The translations under genes and the position numbers were made by a program. Below are positions 16,639-27,006 of a stretch of 64,000 bases of DNA, piece after piece. Positions within the stretch are counted from its first letter, which is position 1; every line of letters starts with the position of its first letter. Under the pieces are notes generated by a model. It was not told where the DNA came from. It did not search any database and worked only from the letters and a program-made list of their open reading frames with translations. Source of the stretch: Bacteroidota bacterium (GTDB lineage: Bacteria; Bacteroidota; Bacteroidia; B-17B0; Aurantibacillaceae); contig JADJDM010000025.1 of NCBI GenBank assembly GCA_016702705.1, positions 39,210 to 103,209 on the forward strand, written 5' to 3'.

Positions 16639-17964
16639 CTATTTTATAGATGTTAAATAAAGTAAAATTTCTTTTCTAAGCACTAACAATTCTTCGAGTA
16701 ATTTTGGGTCAGAGCCCTTGATTCCATTAAAACGGACGCTTGCAAAGGCTTCTTTTTTAAATCGAGAATAGAAAATTGCAATTTTGCCAAAAACAAGCTT
16801 AGCTACAAAATAAATTGGCAGCAACCACCAAATCTTAAATACAAACCAAATTACCAAAAGCTCAATAATCATGAATAAAAATGCAAACACTGCGCCCGAA
16901 CCATAATTTATGGAAGCATAAAACTCAATATTCTTTACTTTTTTATCTGCAAAGGTTTTAGCTAAAAATTTCGGGAGAAAATTAATTGTTTTTCCAATTA
17001 AATAAAAAGGAAATAACAAAATTAAGCTTAAAACTAAAACAAAAGAACTCTTATCACGATTAGTAACATGATTATAAATAGCTGAGTCTTTGAGTTTCTT
17101 AATCTTTAATAGTGAAGTGTATTTGTAAGCCAATTGTCTTAAATGTGTAATACGCTCAACCGAATTTTCCTCAATTAAGTTTAATTGTTTTGTAATATAA
17201 AACCAAAACTTTTGATGATCATCTAAATCATCCAGATCCAATTTATTTTCTTCTAAATACTGAATTTTATAAATCTCTTGCAGCTCTTCAATTAAGGCGT
17301 CATTATCTTTATTATTCAAATGCGGAGTTAATTCCAACATTTTTTCTTCAATGTTTTTGGTAAGTTGATTTACCGCTTTAGCTTGATTCTCGTTATACAA
17401 ACTAAGATAATCCTTTACTTTAATTGCTTCTCCGGCATGATAATAAATATCTGTTCCAAATTGTGATGGGTGCGAATAAGTAACACTAACAGGAACAATT
17501 ACTAAATCATCTCTTTTAAATTCTTCAGAAAAACCAAATGCCATACGTGCAGTTCCCTTTTGAATTGGACGTAATCTTCTTTCCTGAACACAAAGTCCTT
17601 CAGAAAAAACCATTATTTTTTGGTTCTTATTCCACATTTTATTTACAATGGCAAAAGATGCGTTGTTCTTTTTCACGCCTTCAATTCCCCCATCGCGCAT
17701 TCTGAAAATTGGAATAATACCAATAGCTGTTAACAAATTAGTTACAAAGCCTTTTTTGAAAGCATCGCCTCGCGCCATGTAATATGTACGTGGATTAAAT
17801 ACCACAATAGATAAACAAATAGAATCTACAAAGGCATTAGGATGATTGACAGAAAGTAAAACTGGTCCGTCAACACGAATGTTTTTAATATTCTTCCCTT
17901 TAAACCTTCTAAAATAGTAAGTAAAATACGTACTAAGAATTACTCTTAAAAATTTCCATAACAT
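16639..17964 (-). CDS. 1-acyl-glycerol-3-phosphate acyltransferase-like (PlsC family)
   Basis: A protein of 441 residues. The acyltransferase domain occupies residues 20-230, with the catalytic block L-S-V-N-H-P-N-A-F-V-D and the glycerol-phosphate-binding block F-S-E-G-L-C. The His-to-Asp spacing is five rather than the classical four residues, which I recall as usual in this Bacteroidota branch. The C-terminal part has two or three hydrophobic segments (305-400). It likely acylates a lysophospholipid or related lipid at the inner membrane. The exact substrate is unknown. Confidence 0.8.
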   Translation of the reverse strand: MLWKFLRVILSTYFTYYFRRFKGKNIKNIRVDGPVLLSVNHPNAFVDSICLSIVVFNPRTYYMARGDAFKKGFVTNLLTAIGIIPIFRMRDGGIEGVKKNNASFAIVNKMWNKNQKIMVFSEGLCVQERRLRPIQKGTARMAFGFSEEFKRDDLVIVPVSVTYSHPSQFGTDIYYHAGEAIKVKDYLSLYNENQAKAVNQLTKNIEEKMLELTPHLNNKDNDALIEELQEIYKIQYLEENKLDLDDLDDHQKFWFYITKQLNLIEENSVERITHLRQLAYKYTSLLKIKKLKDSAIYNHVTNRDKSSFVLVLSLILLFPFYLIGKTINFLPKFLAKTFADKKVKNIEFYASINYGSGAVFAFLFMIIELLVIWFVFKIWWLLPIYFVAKLVFGKIAIFYSRFKKEAFASVRFNGIKGSDPKLLEELLVLRKEILLYLTSIK

Positions 17965-18006
17965 GCCCTAAAATTAGGCATTTTAAATTAACATTCGAAA
18001 CTGAAA

Positions 18007-19881
18007 TTACGAAGATTTATAAGCTATTTGGTGATAGGTTTTTGTGTGTGGGCCAAGAAATAATTTAGAATAGATTCGAATTAAAGACAAACCTCCAATC
18101 ATAAATGAAACACAAGTTAAAATAGCCAATACAATTTGGTCGCCATGAATATAACTCAGCAAAAGATCCTCTCCAATAAACGATGGCGAAATTGGAAATG
18201 CCGCTAAACCCAAACACGAGATAAAAAACACAAAAGCCAATTTCGGATATTCAAAAACGTGACCATAATACTTTACTAAATCTGCTGATTTTTCTTTCGA
18301 CTTAAGGTAAAGCATACATAAAAATCCAATTATAGCGAATACAGATAAACCGCCTAAATAAACTAACAAGTGGCTAATTGCAATATGTCCGTTAAAAGAA
18401 ATTGCCATCGCAATCCAAAAGTGACTGAACAGTATTAATAACCAAGCACCTCTTGCCTTTTTCTTTTCACGGAAGGAACGAATAACGAAAATAAGACTAA
18501 TTACTACACAAACAATTGGTAATGACTCGCGAACTTGAGATGGCAAGACAAACTCACCTGCAATTGCAATTATTCCAAATAAAAAAGCAATTAGTGAAGC
18601 ATAGATGGTGAAGAAAGGTGGTAAAAAAGAAAAGAACTTTCCAATCCTTTCTATACGTCCCCAAACATAAGTGCCCATAAAATTATCTAAATTCCATTCT
18701 TTCATACTCCACATATACATGGTATACTCAATCCTTTTTGGTAAACTATCTTCAATTGTTTTTCTTTCAGGGATTGGACTATAAAATTGCTTTCTTAGCA
18801 AATAACTAACAACAGAGGGTGACACAAGCAATTGATAGGTTCTAAATAAAGCATTTGCAGTAAAATGAATTAATGCAACATTGGTAAACCCAGCGGCAAT
18901 TTCTATAAAAATAAATCCTATTTGAGCAATGGAAGCATAAGCGATTTGGCTTTTAATTGTTGATTGTACCCTTGAAATTGAAGTTGCGACAATGGCAGTT
19001 ATAATTCCTAAAACAATTACTAAAACACGAATAGAAATAATCTGCTCCCAAAAAGGAAAGGTTCTTAATAACAAGAATGCACCTAAGTGAACAGATAAAG
19101 AACCATAAAAAATTGCACTTGATGGCGTTGGTCCTTCCATTGCGCGGGGCAACCAAGACGAGAATGGAAACTGTGCCGATTTTACAAGTGCAGCTATTAA
19201 AAAACAAAATGAAATAAATGCCGCTATAAAATAATGTCCTTTAATATGTTCCAAAACCAATTCCTCATTACTTAATTGTAGAAAAGTGATGTTCTCATGC
19301 CAAAGATGATGAGTCATCCAAATAGCGAGTAAAAGTGCAATATCGCCAATACGATAAACAGAAAATACTTTCATAGCATTACGAACTGGCAAAAAACGTT
19401 CGCGATAAAAAGCAATTAATAAAAAAGAGGATACTCCTAAAATTTCCCAACCAATAAACAGCGTTTCTAAATTACCCGACATTACAGCTGTGTTGTATCC
19501 TACATAAAACAACATAATTGTAGTGAAAAATCGTTTGTAACCATTTTCGCGATGAAGGTAAAACCGACTATAAATGGTAACAATAAAGGTTAAAAATGAA
19601 CCTGCAAAAGCAAACACAAGCGCAATTTTATCGAAGGTATAACAAACAAAAAAGTTAAAATGTTCGCTTTTAAAAAGTGTTGCAGCTGTTACTTCAATTG
19701 TTTTGCTCCCGTTCATTATCCATAAAACAATAAAAGCAATTAAGGATAATCCATGCGCTGAAACCACAAAAACAGAAAACAAGGATATTAGTTTTTCGTG
19801 TTTCTTGGGAAGCAGCATGCTTAAGGCAAAACCTGCAAAGGGAATTAATATTAAGAGTAAAATTAAAACATCCATAATCAA
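18007..19881 (-). CDS. dabB: DabB, proton-channel-like subunit of inorganic carbon transporter
   Basis: A protein of 624 residues, almost entirely hydrophobic, homologous to the NuoL/MrpA antiporter-like subunits. It has F-I-G-W-E-I-L-G-V-S-S-F-L-L and a Lys/Pro pattern A-L-V-K-S-A-Q-F-P-F-S-S-W-L. About 14 membrane helices are expected. It lies one base downstream of the DUF2309/DabA gene. This pairing defines the Dab system, in which DabB supplies the proton-driven energy and DabA converts CO2 to bicarbonate. Absence of other nuo or mrp genes argues against a complex I or Mrp role. Confidence 0.85.
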   Translation of the reverse strand: MIMDVLILLLILIPFAGFALSMLLPKKHEKLISLFSVFVVSAHGLSLIAFIVLWIMNGSKTIEVTAATLFKSEHFNFFVCYTFDKIALVFAFAGSFLTFIVTIYSRFYLHRENGYKRFFTTIMLFYVGYNTAVMSGNLETLFIGWEILGVSSFLLIAFYRERFLPVRNAMKVFSVYRIGDIALLLAIWMTHHLWHENITFLQLSNEELVLEHIKGHYFIAAFISFCFLIAALVKSAQFPFSSWLPRAMEGPTPSSAIFYGSLSVHLGAFLLLRTFPFWEQIISIRVLVIVLGIITAIVATSISRVQSTIKSQIAYASIAQIGFIFIEIAAGFTNVALIHFTANALFRTYQLLVSPSVVSYLLRKQFYSPIPERKTIEDSLPKRIEYTMYMWSMKEWNLDNFMGTYVWGRIERIGKFFSFLPPFFTIYASLIAFLFGIIAIAGEFVLPSQVRESLPIVCVVISLIFVIRSFREKKKARGAWLLILFSHFWIAMAISFNGHIAISHLLVYLGGLSVFAIIGFLCMLYLKSKEKSADLVKYYGHVFEYPKLAFVFFISCLGLAAFPISPSFIGEDLLLSYIHGDQIVLAILTCVSFMIGGLSLIRIYSKLFLGPHTKTYHQIAYKSS

Positions 19882-19882
19882 C

Positions 19883-22410
19883 TTAATTTTTTAATAAATA
19901 AACTGGAAGGTTATCCACACTTGATTCGATAATCTCTTCCACATTTTTAGCTTCACTTAAATTTTGTGTTAGTGGCTTGTACAAAACAAATTCTTCATTT
20001 TTAAAAACAAAAATCTCTTTTGTTTCTGGATGTACAACAGATAAATTAACCCATTCATTTTTAAACCACTCGTATGTTGCATCATTACTCTTAATCACCT
20101 TACTAACCACCTCAGGCAAATGCTCAACAATAACTAAAAGACGGACAGGGTCGTGTATTTCAATCATTTGACTTGGTAAACCTGGTCTTAAATCGCCATC
20201 GTAACCATTTGCAACGCCAATTAATCCCATAACATTATGAGGTAATTTACTTCCAGCACCTAACTTTTGATTATCAACACGTGAAAAGAAATACTCTAAA
20301 TTAATTCCTCCACAAACTGGAGCTGCTGCTTTTAAAATATTAAACAAATACTTTCCTTCGGGGTCAATTTTATAATCAAAAGAATTTAAGAACGACCTTC
20401 TATCCAAAAACAAATGGTCGGATAGCTCCCTACCACCAACAATACAAAGTGCGTTAGTTGCATGATTTAATTCGGGACGAGGCTCAAATAAAGAAACAGA
20501 ACGTGCCTCTACTTTCTTATGGATTTTTTTTGGACTGGAATGAGAATCAATTGACTCAAATCTTCTAGATCTTTCTTTTGAATTATAATCCAATGCATTT
20601 GAGAATATGCTTTCATTTTGTTTATGCTTAGTTTTATTTACTTCCGAAAGTAAATCGCTATCGTAATAACGAATTGCATCTCTTGTAGTATCGTGCAAAG
20701 CTCCAACAAACTCTGTAGTAGCTGGAATATCAACTCCTCTTTCCTTTAAAATTGCTCTCACATTTTTATTATTCAACATTCCTGCAGCTACCCGCGCATT
20801 AACAGAGCCGGGTCTACCACAACATGCACCGCAGTCATAGGCAGAAAAATGAGGGTTATTTGCGCTCGAAGCACCATGGCCAACAACATAAACAATAGGA
20901 GCGAAATTTTTAACTAAGCCAATACTTCTTAGTAATCCTTCCATCCTATCTGCCATTTCAGTTTCGGTGAAACCTACTTGCAATTTATTTTCGACAAGAT
21001 TGTTTTCATTAACAATAGTAAGTTTTGCAGTAGAATCCATGTGCTTATATGAACTTGCATTTGATGCATTACTTGAAGGTCGGAAAATAGTACCCAATAG
21101 TTTTACCCCCGACCATAATCCAAGCATTTGCGAAACAAACCATCCGCTTAATAATGAACTAGAGGATTTGGTGTAATAAATATCCTTTTCGTTTTTACTG
21201 ATTCTTCCTAATTCCTTAATTAAAAACTTAGGCGTTATTGGAGCGGGGCAAAGTTTAGTATAATGCTTTCCACCATCTGGTTGAAAATAAAATTCAACTC
21301 CAAAAAAACCAGGCGTACCAAATGTTTCAGCATTTGTATCAAGGCGTTCAATGTATCTTCTTAAGGAACACTCTCTATCATCTATACAAAAAAGTGCTTG
21401 AAAACTTTTATTTACAATTTCAGTTCTAATTTCGTTCGACTGCATTTTCATGCCTGCTAATACTTGGTCGTAATAGCTCCACTCCAATGCCTTCTGCCAA
21501 ATCTTTTTTACATCTGAAAGTTCGGTTGAAGGAACATCTGCTAACAAATTAATTTCTTTAATACTTGCCCCGCTGCCAATTGGCGACCAAACATCTCCAA
21601 AATACACCTCAAGCGCATCTAACTCCAATAGAAGTTCAAATTTGATTGCGTCTTCAAGGCTAATTTGTTTTGTATTGATTAGTGATTCTGGAGCATCTTC
21701 GATTGAAGAAATAATTCCCGACCAACCTTGATGCGAAAATTGTTGATCGAATAAATATTGTTCGTATAAAGATTCTTTTCCCACTAAACGTTCTAAAAGC
21801 TCTTCAATTGAAAGATTTTCTTTTTTAAGTAAATCTTTAACTTTCTTAGTTTTAAAAAAGCTAGAATAGCTTAATCTTTCTAGTTCTCTAATAGATGCTA
21901 AAAATCCTTGTTCTTGGACGGGGAAATCCCAAATTGAAATTCCTTGATCAAGATAACTGCAAATAATACGAAAAAAATAGGATGTACTTTTGAATCCATA
22001 TCAAAATCGAATCTGGATTTCCAATTTGAACGTAAGCTTCCTATTCTTTCATGAACTGTTGTATCGTATTTTTTATCTACTACATACTTTTTCCATTCGT
22101 CAAAAGCTGCAATACCTTTTTCTTCTTTAATAAACGAATCAAGGATGGTTTCTGAAATTTCTTTTTTATTGTATTTCTCTCTAAACTCATCTAGTGATAA
22201 AGTAACTCTATAACCAAAAATCCCAGAAGCCTTTCTTAGTGCATCGAAAAAATTCATCGACTGAAAAGCGTGTAAGGTATTGTGATGAATAAAATCTTTT
22301 AAAGGTGCTTGTGCGGGTAAATAGTGTTTTAACTCATGTAAAGTATGCTTTAAATTAAAAACAGCTAAATGCTCAACACCATTTTCATTATCCGAAAGAT
22401 CCACTTTCAT
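19883..22410 (-). CDS. dabA: DabA (DUF2309), carbonic anhydrase-like subunit; one frameshift
   Basis: Two frames make one protein of about 842 residues. The N-terminal 150 residues start at 22410 (KDFIHHNTLHAFQ near residue 42). Near 21975 a T is missing from a T-run. Restoring it gives F-R-I-I-C-S-Y-L-D-Q-G-I-S-I-W-D and joins the rest. The zinc-site residues are present: F-C-I-D-D-R (Cys and Asp two apart, near 340) and G-H-G-A-S-S followed by D-C-G-A-C-C, with His and Cys exactly 15 apart as in the characterised DabA. It should hydrate CO2 to bicarbonate with energy from DabB. The frameshift is most likely a consensus error. Confidence 0.88.
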
Positions 22411-22688
22411 TAAGTATAAGAATTAAATAATAAATAAAATTACAATTGGACTGGGCAATTATAATACTCGAAAAAATCGAAATCTTACTATAAAGGCTAA
22501 AACTATATCATCAATCCAATTACTACAAATTAACTGAAATTTAATTGAATTAAGTCGTTTTTTTACAAATTCTGATAATTAACATTTTTTAATTCGAAGA
22601 TGCAATAAACCTTAAAGATAAATCCTATTTTAGCTGATCTCAATTCCACATAGTATTGTTTAAATTAAAGAATAGTAGAATAAAATTT

Positions 22689-24050
22689 GTGATAAAAAAA
22701 CACCTTGTTGCTTTACCATTTTTACTTGTATTTATTTCCATTACTTCTAAGGTTTATGCTCAACAACCAATTAAATCAGAAAACAAATTAAAAAACGGCT
22801 TAAAATTTTATTTAAGCAACGATAGCACCAAATACATTAAAGCAACTGGCCTAGCCCAACTATGGCTTAGATACACTGATAACAATCCTGGTTCAACCGT
22901 TTACGGAAAAGAAATTAAAGAAACCTATGATGTTGGGGTTAGACGAATGCGTTATCAAGTACTTGCGCAATTAAACAAGCGTGTATTCTTTTATTCACAA
23001 ATAGGAATAAATAGTGCAAACAATCTTTCTGCGCGAAAAACTCCTATCTTTTTTCATGATGTTACGGCTGAATATACAGTGGCTAAAAAATATTTAACCA
23101 TTGGATTAGGTTTGAACGGATGGAACGGAGTTTCAAGATACACTTCCTCGGGCGTTGGGAATATTTTATGTTTAGACTTGCCTATTATTCAAGAACCAAC
23201 AAATGATGTTATTGACCAATTTGTAAGAAAAAATGGAATTTACGCAAAAGGGAAAGTATCTGCTTTCGATTATAGAGTTTCAGTTTCTAATCCTTATCCC
23301 ATTCAACAAAATAGTTCCACTGCAACTTTACCAATAAACGACACAAACATTTCTTATTTCTCAACAAATCCTCCTAAACTTCACTATCAAGGTTATTTTA
23401 TGTGGCAATTTTTAGAAGAAGAAAGCAATCAACTTCCTTACATGACAGGTTCTTACTTAGGAAAAAAAAGAGTTTTGAATATTGGCTCAGGTTTTAGCTA
23501 TCAAGAAAATGCAATGTGGAATAGAAATAATTTAGGCGATACCGTTTCAACAGCTCTACAACAAATTGGAGTGGATGTGTTTTTTGATTATTACTTGAAT
23601 AAAGAAAAAGAAAATGCAATCACCATTTATGCGAGTTATATAAATAATGATTTTGGTCCAAATTATATAAGAACAGCGGGCATAATGAATACTGCTAATG
23701 GGGCAAATTCAAAAGTTTCATTCAGTGGTTACGGAAATTCAATTCCTCTTTATGGAACTGGACAGGTAGTTTATTCTCAATTTGCATACTTGTTCAGAAA
23801 AGATTTACTTAAAAGCGAAGGTACATTACAGCCTTATGTATCATGCATAGTAGGAAATTATAAAAGGTTGGATGCCCCAATGATTGTTTATGACCTCGGA
23901 TTAAATTGGATACAAGCTGGGCAAAACTCAAAGGTATCATTGGACTATCAAAGTCGGCCAATATTTCATACAAATGCAAATGGTTTAATTAAAGAAACTA
24001 AATCAGCAAGAAGAGGTTCAATAATATTGCAATATCAAGTAATGTTTTAA
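22689..24050 (+). CDS. outer-membrane porin-like protein
   Basis: A protein of about 453 residues with a signal peptide ending K-V-Y-A-Q-Q. Its beta-rich sequence has alternating aromatic residues and ends Q-Y-Q-V-M-F with the terminal Phe typical of outer-membrane barrels. The longest frame begins with TTG at 22656; I prefer the GTG at 22689, just before M-I-K-K-H-L. It is divergent from dabAB with 278 bases between the starts. The pairing suggests a pore that passes bicarbonate or small anions for the Dab system, but this rests on position only. Confidence 0.75.
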   Translation: MIKKHLVALPFLLVFISITSKVYAQQPIKSENKLKNGLKFYLSNDSTKYIKATGLAQLWLRYTDNNPGSTVYGKEIKETYDVGVRRMRYQVLAQLNKRVFFYSQIGINSANNLSARKTPIFFHDVTAEYTVAKKYLTIGLGLNGWNGVSRYTSSGVGNILCLDLPIIQEPTNDVIDQFVRKNGIYAKGKVSAFDYRVSVSNPYPIQQNSSTATLPINDTNISYFSTNPPKLHYQGYFMWQFLEEESNQLPYMTGSYLGKKRVLNIGSGFSYQENAMWNRNNLGDTVSTALQQIGVDVFFDYYLNKEKENAITIYASYINNDFGPNYIRTAGIMNTANGANSKVSFSGYGNSIPLYGTGQVVYSQFAYLFRKDLLKSEGTLQPYVSCIVGNYKRLDAPMIVYDLGLNWIQAGQNSKVSLDYQSRPIFHTNANGLIKETKSARRGSIILQYQVMF

Positions 24051-24055
24051 CTGGA

Positions 24056-25084
24056 TTACTTATCCATGTTATTTAAATTTTCGATCGCAAATTGATGATT
24101 AGGTTCAATTTGCAAAGCCATTTGATAATCTGCTGCTGCATTAATTTTATCTTTCAACTCTTCGTAACAAACCCCTCGAGCAAAATATGCATCTGCATAG
24201 TTTGCATCCGCGTTTATGGCATTCGTAAAATATTTAACTGCTTCTTTGTAGTTTTTACTTGATGCAACCTCAATTGCACCCAAATTATAGTGAGCTTCTC
24301 TATAATTAATATTTTTCGCTAATAGTTTTTTATATGTTTCAATTGCTGCTTTATAATCACCTTTAGATTGAAAATAATAACCAATATTATAAACAACATC
24401 TTCGTTTGCAGGGTCAATTTTTAAGGCGCTATTTAAATACTCTAAAGCAAGTGCATTTTTTTTCTTAGTTAAAAGAACACCTAATTCTAAATAAGCATCT
24501 ATGATAGTATTATCTTGCTCAACTGCGGTTTGAAAACTACTAATTGCGATAGCTGTATCCCCGCTCTCTTTATAACACATCCCTTTTATAAAATATGCTT
24601 TAGATGTATTTTCATTCACTTTTAAAGCGCTATTTGCATAATTAATTGCTTCTTGATACTTTTTTACATAAAAGTAAAGCTCTGCTAATTTCAAATTAGC
24701 CTCTATACTTGAAGGATTAATTTTTAGGCATCTTTCCAAACTTTCCTTTGCCATTCTTGTTTCATTAGCAGTGAAATAAGAATCTGATAACAGAATAAAA
24801 TAATCTGATTTTAAGCTATCTAATTTTATCGCTCTTAATGCGTCGTTTTTTGCAGCTTCTAAATCATGATTCCCAAAATAAATCTTGCCCCGTTTAAAAT
24901 ACAATTCTGGATTGTTTGGGTCAGCTAATAATTCCTTATTTACAGCTTTAAGTTCAGGTGAATTAAGTTTACTTAATGTAGAATCTACTTCTATTTTCTT
25001 TTCCAATTCAGAATTCTTTCCCGAATTTCCACATGAGAATAAAAACAAACTTAAAACAGATAAAATAATTGGAAACAGCTTCAT
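24056..25084 (-). CDS. TPR-repeat lipoprotein
   Basis: A protein of 342 residues with a lipobox (L-S-L-F-L-F-S-C-G-N) and about eight tetratricopeptide repeats from residue 50 to the end, for example N-P-E-L-Y-F-K-R-G-K-I-Y and A-D-A-Y-F-A-R-G-V-C-Y. It is a periplasmic scaffold or adaptor anchored to a membrane; the partner is unknown. It converges on the porin gene five bases away and is divergent from another TPR gene. Confidence 0.8.
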   Translation of the reverse strand: MKLFPIILSVLSLFLFSCGNSGKNSELEKKIEVDSTLSKLNSPELKAVNKELLADPNNPELYFKRGKIYFGNHDLEAAKNDALRAIKLDSLKSDYFILLSDSYFTANETRMAKESLERCLKINPSSIEANLKLAELYFYVKKYQEAINYANSALKVNENTSKAYFIKGMCYKESGDTAIAISSFQTAVEQDNTIIDAYLELGVLLTKKKNALALEYLNSALKIDPANEDVVYNIGYYFQSKGDYKAAIETYKKLLAKNINYREAHYNLGAIEVASSKNYKEAVKYFTNAINADANYADAYFARGVCYEELKDKINAAADYQMALQIEPNHQFAIENLNNMDK

Positions 25085-25192
25085 ACTTTAATTTTGCTAC
25101 AAATTTAACATACTAGTCGAATTTGTGGAATTAAATTTAATAAGTGGCTGTATTTTTGTTGTAAGTGGATAGAAAAAAAGTACTTTTATAAA

Positions 25193-26251
25193 ATGAACCG
25201 AATTATTATATACCTAACTTTGGCTGTTCTAATGTGTTTTGGAGCGCAAGCACAACAAAAAGACACCACACGCGCCTTAGACCCAGCAGCTGATTTTTAT
25301 AAAGCTGCTTTAAAACAAATTGACTCCGCATTTTATAAAGAAGCGATTAAAACGCTTAATAAAGCCATTAAAAAGAATCCTGAAATGGTTCCTGCTTACA
25401 ATAAACTTGCTTATTGCAAAATGCAAACAAAAGATTTTAAAGGAGCTCAAAAAGATTTGCAACAATCGCTTAAACTTCAACCCGATAACGAAGAGTGTAT
25501 CAAATACTTAGGTCGCGCTTTCTTTTTTGATCAAAAGTATGATGAAGCTAAAAAAAATTATGATGATGGATTAAAAATGAATCCTGATGACCATGAATTA
25601 CTATTTTACATTGCAGAACTTAAACTTATAGGAAAAGATAACAAAGGTGCACTTGCCTCATTAAATGATTGCCTTTTTCACAAAGCTAACTACGCTCCTG
25701 CTCTTCTTAAAAGAGGCGCTATAAAGTACGAAATGAAAGAATATAATTATGCCATTAAAGACATAAGCGATGGAATAAAAGAAAACAAAGACACAACCTT
25801 TGATAAGGAAATTTACAGAACAAGAGCAAAAGCTTATTTTGAAGTTGGTAATTTTAAAGCTGCAATTCAGGATTATACTAAAATAATTGAGCGATTCCCA
25901 AAAGATGAAGATGCATTAACATATAGAGGCGGAACAAGAATTAACGTAAATGACAATTCTGGTGCGGTTGATGATTGCACAAAAGCTTTGGAAATAAACA
26001 AAAAAAGTTTCGTAGCATATAACTTTAGAGGAACTGCAAAAGGTGGTTTAAAACAATATGTAGAAGGTTTAAAAGATTTGGATATGGCTTTAAAACTAAA
26101 GTTTGATTATCATCCTGCATACGTAAATCGTGCTGCAATTAAACTGGCTTCAAAGGATAAAAAAGGTGCATGCTCTGATTTAGAAAAAGCAGACCAATTG
26201 GGTAGTCAAGTTGCGTATCGCTTAATTCAACAATACTGTACTGGACATTAA
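25193..26251 (+). CDS. exported TPR-repeat protein
   Basis: A protein of 352 residues with a signal peptide (MNRIIIYLTLAVLMCFGAQAQ) and eight or nine TPR units (Y-N-K-L-A-Y-C-K-M, Y-I-A-E-L-K, F-R-G-T-A-K-G). The last unit ends K-K-G-A-C-S-D-L-E-K-A. A TATTTTTG -7 element lies at 25151-25158. The stop overlaps the next start by one base (TAATG), so it is coupled to the methyltransferase. Function is unknown. Confidence 0.8.
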   Translation: MNRIIIYLTLAVLMCFGAQAQQKDTTRALDPAADFYKAALKQIDSAFYKEAIKTLNKAIKKNPEMVPAYNKLAYCKMQTKDFKGAQKDLQQSLKLQPDNEECIKYLGRAFFFDQKYDEAKKNYDDGLKMNPDDHELLFYIAELKLIGKDNKGALASLNDCLFHKANYAPALLKRGAIKYEMKEYNYAIKDISDGIKENKDTTFDKEIYRTRAKAYFEVGNFKAAIQDYTKIIERFPKDEDALTYRGGTRINVNDNSGAVDDCTKALEINKKSFVAYNFRGTAKGGLKQYVEGLKDLDMALKLKFDYHPAYVNRAAIKLASKDKKGACSDLEKADQLGSQVAYRLIQQYCTGH

Positions 26252-26856
26252 TGGAAAAATTAGATAAAGAATACTGGGCAAATAGATATAAAACAAATGA
26301 CACAGGATGGGATGTTGGAGATATATCAACTCCTCTTAAAGAATACATTGATTCTTTAGAAGATAAATCTATTTCCATTTTAGTTCCTGGAGCAGGAAAT
26401 GCGTATGAAGTTGAGTATTTATTTTATATTGGCTTCAAAAATGTTTTTTTGTTGGATATTGCCGAAGAACCAATTGAAAATTTCAAAAAACGAGTGCCTA
26501 ATTTTCCTAAAGAGCAATTAATTGTTGGTGACTTTTTTGAGCAAAAGGGACAATATGATTTAATAATTGAACAAACCTTTTTTTGTGCACTCAACCCAAC
26601 TTTAAGAAAGAATTATGTTTCAAAAATGAGTGAATTATTGAAACAAAATGGCAAATTGATAGGTTTGCTCTTTAATATTCCACTCAACGATGAAAAACCT
26701 CCTTTTGGTGGAAATAAAGAAGAGTACTCAAAATTATTTGAACCTAGCCTCAGTATAATTGAAATGGAGCAGGCAAAAAACTCAATAAAACCTAGGGAAA
26801 ATAATGAATTGTTCTTTATTTGCAGTAAAGACAAGCACTCATCAACAAAAAGCTAA
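26251..26856 (+). CDS. TPMT-family SAM-dependent methyltransferase
   Basis: A protein of 201 residues with the SAM-binding motif I-L-V-P-G-A-G-N-A-Y-E (residues 43-53), an acidic residue at the end of strand 2 (L-L-D-I-A) and N-terminal Y-W-A-N-R-Y-K-T-N-D-T-G-W-D. These are typical of the thiopurine methyltransferase family, which methylates thiols, thiocyanate or halides. It is coupled to the TPR gene upstream. The natural substrate is unknown. Confidence 0.85.
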   Translation: MEKLDKEYWANRYKTNDTGWDVGDISTPLKEYIDSLEDKSISILVPGAGNAYEVEYLFYIGFKNVFLLDIAEEPIENFKKRVPNFPKEQLIVGDFFEQKGQYDLIIEQTFFCALNPTLRKNYVSKMSELLKQNGKLIGLLFNIPLNDEKPPFGGNKEEYSKLFEPSLSIIEMEQAKNSIKPRENNELFFICSKDKHSSTKS

Positions 26857-26905
26857 GGTTCGTCTAATTATACTTTTTAGACTTGGGAAACTCCTCTTTA
26901 TTCGT

Positions 26906-26913
26906 TATATTTG
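26906..26913 (+). promoter_or_regulatory. -7 element of the patatin gene
   Basis: TATATTTG with a TTG 20 bases upstream (26883-26885). It predicts a leader of about 85 bases before the patatin start. Confidence 0.6.
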
Positions 26914-27006
26914 TCTGTACAACTATTTATAAAAACAAAGCTGAATAAAACATCAAAATCAATTTAGATTTTGAAAGTCAAATTAAGCTAAAAAATATAA
27001 TTTCAA

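Noticed and set aside
18007..19881. DabB gene as a complex I NuoL or Mrp antiporter subunit
   Set aside because: No other nuo or mrp genes nearby, and it is one base from a DUF2309 gene with the DabA zinc residues.
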